From Zoogloeaceae bacterium (GTDB taxonomy: Bacteria > Pseudomonadota > Gammaproteobacteria > Burkholderiales > Rhodocyclaceae): a stretch of 5,080 nucleotides of DNA. The translations under genes were made by a program, and so were the position numbers. Under the pieces are notes generated by a model. That model was given only the letters and a program-made list of their open reading frames with translations. It had not been told where the DNA came from and ran no database searches. The stretch lies in the NCBI GenBank assembly GCA_031282665.1, contig JAITDH010000032.1, positions 1 through 5,080 on the forward strand, read 5' to 3'. Shown piece by piece: positions 1-5,080 of the stretch; position 1 is the stretch's first letter, and each line of letters starts with the position of its first letter.

Positions 1-422
1 ACGTCCATGCCTTCGATGACCTCGCCGAAGACGCAATAACCCCAGCCGCTGGGAGTGGGGGCCTTGAAGTCGAGGAAGTCGTTGTCGACGACATTGATGA
101 AGAATTGCGCGCTGGCGGAATGCGGGTCGCTGGTGCGCGCCATGGCGATGCTGCCGCGCTTGTTCCTCAGACCGCCCTGGCTTGCCTTTTCTCCCTCGTG
201 CGCGATCGGCGCGCGGGTTTTCTTTTGCTTCATGTCGTCGGTGAAGCCGCCGCCCTGGATCATGAAGCCGGGGATGACGCGATGGAAAATGGTGTCGTCG
301 TAATGCCCGTCCTTCACGTAGCGCACGAAATTTTCCACGGTGGCGGGGGCGTGTTCCGTGTCCAGTTCCAGGGTGATGACGCCGTGGCTGGTGGTCAGCC
401 TGATCGTGTTCTTCTTGCTCAT
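1..422 (-). CDS. ppiB: Cytoplasmic peptidyl-prolyl cis-trans isomerase B (cyclophilin), 3' end missing
   Basis: A cyclophilin-type prolyl isomerase that catalyses cis-trans isomerisation of Xaa-Pro bonds. The visible 140 residues start [20 protein letters not shown], with no signal peptide, so the protein is predicted to be cytoplasmic. Family active-site positions are present: Arg48 in FHRV, Phe53 and Gln56 in GFMIQGGGF, the QFFIN block at 106-110, and Trp127 in [11 protein letters not shown]. coli PpiB is about 164 residues, so roughly 25 C-terminal residues lie beyond the left edge. The ATG at 422-420 overlaps the TGA of the upstream cyclophilin gene (ATGA), which implies translational coupling; only a weak purine stretch precedes it. 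Compared with its neighbour it carries a four-residue insertion near residues 76-84 (EGEKASQGG). The family assignment is secure. The symbol rests on the lack of a signal peptide and close resemblance to E. coli PpiB. Confidence 0.95.
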   Translation of the reverse strand, partial: MSKKNTIRLTTSHGVITLELDTEHAPATVENFVRYVKDGHYDDTIFHRVIPGFMIQGGGFTDDMKQKKTRAPIAHEGEKASQGGLRNKRGSIAMARTSDPHSASAQFFINVVDNDFLDFKAPTPSGWGYCVFGEVIEGMD

Positions 423-1015
423 TTTTCGCTCAGGATGGTGGTGGATTGGATGATGATGGGTTCTTTCGGCACGTTCTGGTGCGGGGGGACGTTGCCGGTA
501 TCGACGGCGGCGATCTTGTCGACGACTTCCATGCCCTCGACGACCTTGCCGAAGACGGCATAGCCCCAGCCGTCGAACGAGGGGTAGTCCAGGTTGTCGT
601 TGTCGACCAGGTTGATGAAGAATTGCGCGCTGGCGGAATGCGGGTCGGAGGTGCGGGCCATGGCAATCGTGCCGCGCTTGTTCTTGAGGCCGTTCTTGGC
701 TTCGTTTTCGATGGGCGCGCGGGATGTTTTCTGCGCCATGTCGGGCGTGAAGCCGCCGCCCTGGATCATGAAACCGGGAATGACGCGATGGAATATGACT
801 CCGTTGTAGAACCCGGAACGCGCGTAGGCAAGGAAGTTTTCCACGCTTTTCGGGGCTTTCCTGGCGTTCAGTTCCAGCACGATCCTGCCTTGGCTGGTCT
901 GCAATTCCACCGTGACGGTGTTGGCGGTGGCGGTTTTACTCCCGGCGGCAACGGCGAAGGAGGCCGGCAGCAGCGCGGCCAGGGCGATGAAGAGGGTCAG
1001 CAAGCGATGTTTCAT
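419..1015 (-). CDS. ppiA: Periplasmic peptidyl-prolyl cis-trans isomerase (cyclophilin)
   Basis: A 198-residue cyclophilin-type prolyl isomerase, predicted to be exported to the periplasm. Residues 1-24 form a Sec signal peptide: basic MKHR, a Leu/Ala-rich core, and an AVAA cleavage region, with cutting expected after residue 23 or 24. The cyclophilin domain spans about 34-195 and keeps the catalytic and binding residues: Arg77 (FHRV), Phe82 and Gln85 (GFMIQGGGF), QFFIN at 131-135, and Trp150 (GWGYAVFG). The start is supported by an AGGA Shine-Dalgarno seven bases upstream and by the signal peptide. It lies 37 bp after the transpeptidase gene, and its stop overlaps the start of ppiB. The mature domain is strikingly similar to that of the next gene, at DNA level too, so the pair looks like a tandem duplication specialised for two compartments. 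The ppiA name is by location and fold; an orthologous relationship to E. coli ppiA was not tested. Confidence 0.93.
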   Translation of the reverse strand: MKHRLLTLFIALAALLPASFAVAAGSKTATANTVTVELQTSQGRIVLELNARKAPKSVENFLAYARSGFYNGVIFHRVIPGFMIQGGGFTPDMAQKTSRAPIENEAKNGLKNKRGTIAMARTSDPHSASAQFFINLVDNDNLDYPSFDGWGYAVFGKVVEGMEVVDKIAAVDTGNVPPHQNVPKEPIIIQSTTILSEK

Positions 1016-1022
1016 GGTTTTT

Positions 1023-1026
1023 TCCT
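1023..1026 (-). promoter_or_regulatory. Ribosome binding site of the periplasmic cyclophilin gene
   Basis: On the minus strand CAGGAAAAAACC precedes the ATG. AGGA sits seven bases from the start codon, the clearest Shine-Dalgarno in the window. It lets this gene initiate independently even though the 37-bp gap to the transpeptidase gene suggests co-transcription. Confidence 0.7.
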
Positions 1027-1029
1027 GTT

Positions 1030-1052
1030 GAAAGAAAGGGGGGGAGGGAAAA
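1030..1052. repeat. Homopurine/homopyrimidine tract with G7 run in the 37-bp gap
   Basis: Twenty-three bases that are all purine on the plus strand, including seven consecutive G at 1038-1044 followed by A and GGG. The minus-strand transcript therefore carries a C-rich pyrimidine stretch just upstream of the cyclophilin Shine-Dalgarno. No stem-loop accompanies it, so it is not an intrinsic terminator. It lies entirely between stop and start codons. Confidence 0.8.
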
Positions 1053-2372
1053 TCAGGCGTTGCCTTCGTAGAGAATCTTCCATTGACCGTTTTCGCGCAG
1101 CCAGTATTGGCGCTTGCGCATGCTATTGACGAGGTTGTTGCTGGCGTAGTCCTGCTCGAAGGTGACGACGGCGATTTCTTCTTCCATGCCGGGCAAGGCG
1201 GGATTCCTGAACATGGAGAGCTGGCGCAGCTTGATCTTTATCCAGTTCTTGCCCTGGTTGACCTGCCGTTTTTGCTCGGCGAAGCGGGAAAAATCCTGGT
1301 CGCGGCTTTTGAAACGCGGCGAATAGTGGGCGAGATAGCGCTCGGTGTCGAGGCTTTCCCAGTCGGCGCGCCATTGCTCGACCTGGCTGGCAAGCTCCGC
1401 GCGTTCCCGCTGCCAGTCGGCGGCAGTGAGCCATTCCACCCCGTGGCTGATGATGACCGGCGTTTGCCCGATCTGCACATTCTTGCCCAGCTTGTCGAAA
1501 TCCGGGTTGGCGAGCACGACGCAGCCGTCGGAAGCCTGCGGCGGGCGGGAATAGGTGTCGGACGGCGTGCCGTGCAGCCAGATGCCGTAGCCGCTGCGGC
1601 CCTGCCGCTTGTCCCATTCGTTCGGGTAGTTGATGGGATAGGCGCCGTTGCCGTACATATCGGCGAGTTTTTCCGGCGGAATGTAGGAGGTGATGTGATA
1701 GACGCCCAGGGGCGTGCGGCGGTCGCCCTCGCTTTTCTTGTCCGCCCCGGATTTTCCCTGGCTGACGTAATAGTCGCTGACGAGGCGGGGACGTTCCGCG
1801 TCATTCTTGTAGAGATAGAGGCGGGATTTCCGGGTGTCGATGACTATGGCGTATTTCTGCGCCTGGCTCATCTGGAGCAGATAGCGCGGGATGGCCCCGG
1901 CGGGCGGCTTTTGCTGGTAGCCCTGCAAGCGGGCGATGGCCTCCGAGCGCAGGTCGGCTATCTTCTCCACGGGCGCGTCGCTGGCGGCGCCGAAGCCGGG
2001 CAGGGGATGGGCGCGGGCGAGCAGGAGATCGCCCTTGATCAGATGCGCGAGGCGGTAGTTGGGATAGCGTTGCAGCAGCGCTTCCGTCTGCGCCAGGGCG
2101 TTGTCCAGGCGGTTTTCCTCGAGGGAGGAGAGGATGCGCGCCAGTCCGGATTCCGGGTCGATGTCCGCGTCCAGGGCAAGGTCGGCAGGCGCGGCGGCGG
2201 CATTGGCGGAAGGAATGGCGGTGTCCAGCGCCATGTTGCGCCAGGGCCGCCAATTGGGATGGATCAGGGTCCACAGGCTGCCGCAGATGCCGACGACGAC
2301 GAGCAGCCCGAGCAGCCAGGAACGCTTTCGCAGGCGGCGCAGGCCGGATACACCAAGCACATCGATCGGCAC
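1053..2372 (-). CDS. Membrane-anchored YkuD L,D-transpeptidase/L,D-carboxypeptidase-like protein with C-terminal NTF2-like domain
   Basis: A 439-residue peptidoglycan-modifying enzyme candidate. The N-terminus has a basic stretch (RRLRKR, 12-17) and one hydrophobic segment (about 19-37), giving an N-in membrane anchor with the rest periplasmic. A TPR-like helical segment follows at about 78-125. The YkuD domain spans about 173-308 and starts with [14 protein letters not shown]. It carries the catalytic signature His267 (WLHG), Ser281, Gly283 and Cys284 ([10 protein letters not shown]); Cys284 is the expected nucleophile. Residues about 325-437 form an NTF2-like domain. YkuD plus C-terminal NTF2-like is the architecture of Helicobacter Csd6 and Campylobacter Pgp2, which trim peptidoglycan peptides, so L,D-carboxypeptidase activity is as plausible as 3-3 cross-linking. 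The GTG start at 2372-2370 lies one base after the upstream TGA and gives the natural position of the anchor; a GTG at codon 5 is an alternative. Ile29 before Cys30 argues against a lipobox. Confidence 0.9.
   Translation of the reverse strand: MPIDVLGVSGLRRLRKRSWLLGLLVVVGICGSLWTLIHPNWRPWRNMALDTAIPSANAAAAPADLALDADIDPESGLARILSSLEENRLDNALAQTEALLQRYPNYRLAHLIKGDLLLARAHPLPGFGAASDAPVEKIADLRSEAIARLQGYQQKPPAGAIPRYLLQMSQAQKYAIVIDTRKSRLYLYKNDAERPRLVSDYYVSQGKSGADKKSEGDRRTPLGVYHITSYIPPEKLADMYGNGAYPINYPNEWDKRQGRSGYGIWLHGTPSDTYSRPPQASDGCVVLANPDFDKLGKNVQIGQTPVIISHGVEWLTAADWQRERAELASQVEQWRADWESLDTERYLAHYSPRFKSRDQDFSRFAEQKRQVNQGKNWIKIKLRQLSMFRNPALPGMEEEIAVVTFEQDYASNNLVNSMRKRQYWLRENGQWKILYEGNA
1062..1400 (-). 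other. NTF2-like C-terminal domain of the YkuD protein
   Basis: Residues about 325-437. The block 331-355 contains W334, D337, W338, D342, Y346, L347, Y350, P352, F354 and K355. It is followed by WIK (377-379), FEQDYASNN (405-413) and a closing beta-rich NGQWKILYE. The same pattern occurs in the C-terminus of the TPR protein encoded upstream. In H. pylori Csd6 the equivalent domain forms a ligand-type pocket; no ligand can be predicted here. Confidence 0.75.
1512..1574 (-). other. YkuD catalytic signature
   Basis: Encodes residues 267-287, with His267 at the start and Ser281-Asp282-Gly283-Cys284 near the end. This matches the family pattern of His, a spacer, then S-[HD]-G-C. All key residues are intact, so the enzyme is predicted to be active. 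Confidence 0.9.
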
Positions 2373-2373
2373 G

Positions 2374-3582
2374 TCAGTTCGTCTCTTCGGCGAGGATCAG
2401 CCAGGCGTTGCCCGCGCGGGTGAAGGTGAGCGTCTTGGCCGTCTTGTTCTTGAGATTGGACGCCTGGTAGTTTTGCTGGAAGCGCGCCGTGGCCCGGTTG
2501 CCTTCCACCTGGATTTCCGGCGTGCTGATGCCGACCTTGATCCAGGAGGGGCGGCGAATCCGCGCTTCGCGCTCGGCCTCCCAATCCTTCCGGCTCAACC
2601 CCTTGGGCGGCTTGAAGGCCGGGGCGTAGTAGCCGAGGTAAGCCTTGACGTCCTGCTTCGACCAGTCCTGCGCCCAGGCGGCGACCGTCCGGGCGACTTC
2701 CCGCGCCGCGGCGGCGGATTCCGCGCGAGATGGCGCGGTAGCCGGAGGCTGCGTGGTAGCTGGCGGTTGCGCGGCGGGCTGCGTGGCGGTTTGCGCGGCT
2801 GCCTGCGTGGGCAGGGCGGCGGGTGGCGTGGCGGGGGGAGGAGTAGGGGCGCTGGGCGGAGGAGTGGTGGCGGTGACGGTGGCGGTCGGCGGCGCGGCGT
2901 GGGGCGTTGTCGCTGTCGTTGCTGCCGTCGTCGCTGTCGTTGACGTCGTGCTGGTTACGTGAGGCGTCGCCGGGGTGACTGCTGTGGTCTGTGGCGCGGC
3001 CGGCGTGACCGCGACGGTGGCCGTGGGTTGCGAACGGCCCGTGCTGACCAGGTCGCGGATCATGGCGAGCTTGCTTTGCGCGGCCGCGTTGGAGGTATCC
3101 AGTTGCAATGCCTTGTCGTAGGCCTGGCTGGCCAGCTTGGCATAGACATCGCCGAGGTTCTCATAGGCGATGGCGTAGGACGGATGGGTGCGGATCGCCA
3201 TTTCCAGCGCCGCCCTGGCGCGGTCGTACTGCTTCTGTTGCGCGTAGAGCACGGCGAGATTGTTATAGGGTTCCGGCAGTTCCGGATAATCCTCGGTCAG
3301 TTGGGTAAAGAGAACGATCGCTTCCCCTGGACGTTTCAACTCGGTCAGGATCAGGCCCTTGAAAAAACGTCCCTGCGCGTCCTTTGGCCGGCTGGCAAGA
3401 TAGCCGTCGATCTTGTCCAGGGCTTGCGCATACTGTCCCTGGCGCATCAGTTGCTGAATCTCCGGCAGGCTTTCGGCGCGCGCCGGCAGGGCGCAGGCAA
3501 GAGCCGCGCAGAAAACGACGCACAGCTTGCGGCACAGGGAAGAGAAGGAATGAAAGGCAGGGAAGCGTTGAGAGGAGTCCAT
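2374..3582 (-). CDS. Exported TPR protein with Pro/Ala/Thr linker and C-terminal NTF2-like domain
   Basis: A 402-residue protein with no predicted enzymatic motif. Residues 1-36 look like a Sec signal peptide with a long n-region (hydrophobic core about 20-32, cleavage after ALPARA). Three to four TPR repeats follow (about 38-68, 70-103, 104-137 and a shortened 138-165), typical of protein-protein interaction. A low-complexity linker rich in Thr, Ala, Pro and Gln covers about 184-286. The NTF2-like domain covers about 292-402 and resembles the C-terminus of the YkuD protein encoded next. The ATG at 3582-3580 is the first possible start after an in-frame TAG three codons upstream; no clear Shine-Dalgarno is present. 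Only one base separates its TGA from the downstream GTG, implying coupling. Role inferred: scaffold or partner for the transpeptidase. An acyl-anchored form at Cys30 is unlikely because the lipobox is poor. The specific function is unknown. Confidence 0.88.
   Translation of the reverse strand: MDSSQRFPAFHSFSSLCRKLCVVFCAALACALPARAESLPEIQQLMRQGQYAQALDKIDGYLASRPKDAQGRFFKGLILTELKRPGEAIVLFTQLTEDYPELPEPYNNLAVLYAQQKQYDRARAALEMAIRTHPSYAIAYENLGDVYAKLASQAYDKALQLDTSNAAAQSKLAMIRDLVSTGRSQPTATVAVTPAAPQTTAVTPATPHVTSTTSTTATTAATTATTPHAAPPTATVTATTPPPSAPTPPPATPPAALPTQAAAQTATQPAAQPPATTQPPATAPSRAESAAAAREVARTVAAWAQDWSKQDVKAYLGYYAPAFKPPKGLSRKDWEAEREARIRRPSWIKVGISTPEIQVEGNRATARFQQNYQASNLKNKTAKTLTFTRAGNAWLILAEETN
2377..2709 (-). 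other. NTF2-like C-terminal domain of the TPR protein
   Basis: Residues about 292-402. The block 300-324 aligns without gaps to residues 331-355 of the YkuD protein, with 11 of 25 identical (V, W, D, W, D, Y, L, Y, P, F, K). WIK (347-349), FQQNYQASNLKN (368-379) and GNAWLILAEE (391-400) continue the match. This is a shared domain within one operon. Confidence 0.75.
2725..3033 (-). repeat. Low-complexity Pro/Ala/Thr linker of the TPR protein
   Basis: Encodes residues about 184-286, almost only Thr, Ala, Pro, Val, Ser and Gln. A Thr-rich part (about 199-240) is followed by Pro/Ala and then Gln/Ala/Pro parts. The DNA contains short imperfect repeats, including a perfect 13-base direct repeat at 2909-2921 and 2930-2942. 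Likely an unstructured spacer that separates the TPR and NTF2-like domains; its length could vary between strains by slippage. Confidence 0.85.
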
Positions 3583-3598
3583 GATGGGATGCTATACT
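3568..3598 (+). promoter_or_regulatory. Candidate promoter for cysS (extended -10)
   Basis: TTGAGA at 3568-3573 and TATACT at 3593-3598 each match the sigma-70 consensus at five of six positions. TG at 3590-3591 gives an extended -10. The spacer of 19 bases is longer than optimal, which the extended -10 could offset. Transcription would begin near 3605 and leave a leader of about 105 bases before the cysS start. The -35 lies inside the first codons of the divergent TPR gene. Assigned by eye only. Confidence 0.4.
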
Positions 3599-3621
3599 TC
3601 CGAGATTGTCAAACCATGTAT

Positions 3622-3630
3622 TTTATAACA
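3622..3630 (-). promoter_or_regulatory. Candidate extended -10 promoter of the minus-strand operon
   Basis: On the minus strand TGTTATAAA fits the TGnTATAAT extended -10 pattern with five of six matches in the hexamer. The -35 position at 17-base spacing (TGGAAT, 3650-3645) is poor. A start near 3615 would give a leader of about 32 bases to the TPR gene ATG. It is in the only AT-rich patch of the intergenic region. Confidence 0.35.
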
Positions 3631-3639
3631 AAAAACCGA

Positions 3640-3665
3640 TCCGGATTCCATGTCTGTCATCCGGA
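3640..3665 (+). repeat. Inverted repeat in the cysS leader
   Basis: TCCGGAT (3640-3646) and ATCCGGA (3659-3665) can form a 7-bp stem with a 12-base loop. Because ATCCGGAT is itself palindromic, the two copies also read as direct repeats. It could be an operator or an RNA hairpin in the leader. No U-run follows, so it is not an intrinsic terminator. Confidence 0.4.
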
Positions 3666-3710
3666 ATGTTCTCCGTCCCCCCTTCGCCTCCGAAACCTCT
3701 GAAACCAGTC

Positions 3711-5080
3711 ATGCTCGTCATCTACAACACTCTCAAACGGGAAAAACAACCCTTCACCCCCATCGAACCCGGAAAGGTCGGCATGTACGTCTGCGGCATG
3801 ACGGTCTACGACTACTGTCATCTCGGCCACGCGCGGGTGATGGTGGCGTTCGACGCCGTGTATCGCTGGCTGAAGGCGAGCGGCTACCAGGTGACCTATG
3901 TGCGCAACATCACCGACGTGGACGACAAGATCATCCGCCGCGCCGCCGAATCCGGCGAATCCATCGCGGCGCTCACCGGGCGCTTCATCGCCGCCATGCG
4001 CGAAGATTCGGCGGCGCTCGGCGTGCACCCCCCCGATTTCGAGCCGCGCGCGACCGAGCACGTGCCGCAGATGCTCGAGCTGATCGGCAGGCTGGAGGAA
4101 AAGGGGCTTGCCTACCAGGCGGCGAACGGCGACGTCAATTATTCCGTGCGCAAATTCCGCGGCTATGGCAAGCTCTCCGGAAAATCGCTCGACGACCTGA
4201 TCGCCGGCGAGCGGGTGGAAGTCGACAGCGCCAAGAACGATCCGCTCGATTTCGTGCTCTGGAAGCGGGCCAAGCCCGGCGAACCCGCCTGGCCCTCCCC
4301 TTGGGGGGAAGGGCGGCCCGGATGGCATATCGAGTGCTCGTCCATGAGTTCCTATCTCCTCGGCGAAGCCTTCGACATCCACGGCGGCGGGCAGGATCTG
4401 CAATTCCCCCACCATGAAAACGAAATCGCCCAGTCCGAAGGCGCGCATGGCGTTTTCGTCAATTACTGGATGCACAACGGTTTCGTGCGCATCGACAACG
4501 AAAAGATGTCCAAATCCCTGGGAAATTTCTTCACCATCCGCGATGTGCTGGAGAAATACGATGCCGAGGTGGTGCGCTTCTTCATCCTGCGCGCCCACTA
4601 TCGCAGCCCCCTCAACTATTCCGACGAGCATTTGCGGGACGCCCGCGAAAGCCTGGACACCCTTTATTTCACCCTGCGCGATGTGCCGCCCGCCAGCCCG
4701 CCGGGCGAAATCGACTGGACGAATCCCCACGCCGCGCGTTTCAAGGCGGCGATGGACGACGATTTCGGCACCCATGGCGCCATCGCCGTCCTCTTCGCCA
4801 TTGCCGGGGAGTCAAGGAAAAACCGGGACGCCGGCCTTGCCGCCCTCCTGCGGGACCTGGGCGGGGTGCTGGGCCTCTTGCAGCGCGACCCGCAGGCCTA
4901 TCTGCGCGCCGCGCCCGGAGTGGTCGAGGGACTGACGGACGCCGAGATCGAGGCGCGCATCGCCAGACGCGCGGCCGCCAAGAAAGCGCGCGATTTCGCC
5001 GAAGCCGACCGCCTGCGCGACGAACTCAAAACCGCCGGCATCGTGCTGGAAGACGGCCCGCAGGGGACGAACTGGCGGCG
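3711..5080 (+). CDS. cysS: Cysteinyl-tRNA synthetase, last residue(s) and stop beyond window
   Basis: A class I aminoacyl-tRNA synthetase that activates cysteine with ATP and charges tRNA-Cys in the cytoplasm. The 456 visible residues include the HIGH-type motif HLGH (37-40) and KMSKS (265-269). The zinc ligands Cys28, Cys209, His234 and Glu238 fall at the same numbers as in E. coli CysRS and bind the cysteine thiolate. WHIEC and [18 protein letters not shown] are intact. The C-terminal part holds the DALR-like helical domain and a basic helical segment ending DGPQGTNWR, matching the family's usual end, so only about one to five residues are missing. The ATG at 3711 gives the family-typical start [11 protein letters not shown]. 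An in-frame ATG at 3666 would add 15 Pro-rich residues and is less likely. Neither start has a good Shine-Dalgarno. Divergent from the TPR operon. Residues 349-357 read DDDFGTHGA where DDDFNTPEA is usual. Confidence 0.97.
   Translation, partial: MLVIYNTLKREKQPFTPIEPGKVGMYVCGMTVYDYCHLGHARVMVAFDAVYRWLKASGYQVTYVRNITDVDDKIIRRAAESGESIAALTGRFIAAMREDSAALGVHPPDFEPRATEHVPQMLELIGRLEEKGLAYQAANGDVNYSVRKFRGYGKLSGKSLDDLIAGERVEVDSAKNDPLDFVLWKRAKPGEPAWPSPWGEGRPGWHIECSSMSSYLLGEAFDIHGGGQDLQFPHHENEIAQSEGAHGVFVNYWMHNGFVRIDNEKMSKSLGNFFTIRDVLEKYDAEVVRFFILRAHYRSPLNYSDEHLRDARESLDTLYFTLRDVPPASPPGEIDWTNPHAARFKAAMDDDFGTHGAIAVLFAIAGESRKNRDAGLAALLRDLGGVLGLLQRDPQAYLRAAPGVVEGLTDAEIEARIARRAAAKKARDFAEADRLRDELKTAGIVLEDGPQGTNWR

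Noticed and set aside
446..1129. A plus-strand frame of 227 codons, and a related one at 105-563
   Set aside because: Both are shadows of the two cyclophilin genes. They resemble each other only because the cyclophilin genes do.
1083..2423. A 446-codon open frame on the plus strand
   Set aside because: It is exactly antisense to the YkuD gene, which has an intact catalytic motif. Its product is compositionally typical of a GC-rich shadow frame, with no recognisable domain.
2725..3033. Repetitive DNA that might suggest a CRISPR array, minisatellite or frameshifted region
   Set aside because: The repeats are short and irregular with no spacers. The minus-strand frame runs cleanly from the TPR domain to the NTF2-like domain, so it is a low-complexity coding linker.
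3475..3582. Possible lipoprotein signal in the TPR protein (Cys30)
   Set aside because: The residues before Cys30 (Ala-Leu-Ala) fit a lipobox poorly, and a normal cleavage site (ALPARA) follows at residue 36. Kept as a minor alternative only.
3607..3612. A perfect TTGACA on the minus strand as the -35 of the TPR operon
   Set aside because: The only -10-like sequence downstream (TATAGC, 3596-3591) is 10 bases away, too close, and nothing suitable lies at 16-18 bases.
4295..4320. A C-rich/G-rich inverted repeat in cysS that might be an inserted repeat or terminator
   Set aside because: It encodes [12 protein letters not shown], a stretch conserved in CysRS, so it is ordinary coding sequence.
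3650..4417. A 255-codon plus-strand frame starting at the ATG at 3650
   Set aside because: It is out of frame with cysS and Arg-rich, as expected for a shifted reading of GC-rich coding DNA.
3657..4775. A 372-codon open frame on the minus strand
   Set aside because: It lies antisense to cysS, whose zinc ligands, HLGH and KMSKS are all intact. No family features are visible in it.

Overview
The window is GC-rich, densely coding DNA. It has the look of a betaproteobacterium, possibly of the Rhodocyclales/Nitrosomonadales type. That placement is inferred from gene content, codon use and the familiar neighbourhood of cysS, a TPR protein, an L,D-transpeptidase and paired cyclophilins. No mobile element, CRISPR array, tRNA or rRNA gene is visible.

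Layout: four genes run on the minus strand and one on the plus strand, diverging from a 128-bp intergenic region (3583-3710). Read in the direction of transcription, the minus-strand genes are: (1) an exported tetratricopeptide-repeat (TPR) protein with a long Pro/Ala/Thr linker and a C-terminal NTF2-like domain (3582..2374); (2) a membrane-anchored L,D-transpeptidase/L,D-carboxypeptidase-like YkuD protein, also with a C-terminal NTF2-like domain (2372..1053); (3) a periplasmic cyclophilin with a signal peptide (1015..419); (4) a cytoplasmic cyclophilin, PpiB, which runs off the left edge (422..1). The gaps are 1 bp, 37 bp and a 4-bp ATGA overlap, so the four genes are probably one operon. The plus-strand gene is cysS, cysteinyl-tRNA synthetase, complete except for a residue or two and the stop codon at the right edge.

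How they fit together: the first three minus-strand products are predicted to act outside the cytoplasm. The YkuD enzyme would modify peptidoglycan. The TPR protein shares two modules with it (an N-terminal helical TPR-like segment and the C-terminal NTF2-like domain) and looks like a non-catalytic sister or partner. The periplasmic cyclophilin could assist folding of exported proteins. The cytoplasmic cyclophilin and CysRS are housekeeping enzymes; ppiB and cysS are also neighbours in E. coli.

The most interesting points are the shared domain architecture of the TPR protein and the transpeptidase, the near-identical DNA tracts in the two tandem cyclophilin genes, and the compact divergent intergenic region, which holds two extended -10 promoter candidates facing each other. 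Nothing here amounts to a clearly new system; the paired TPR/YkuD proteins are the best candidate for under-described biology.
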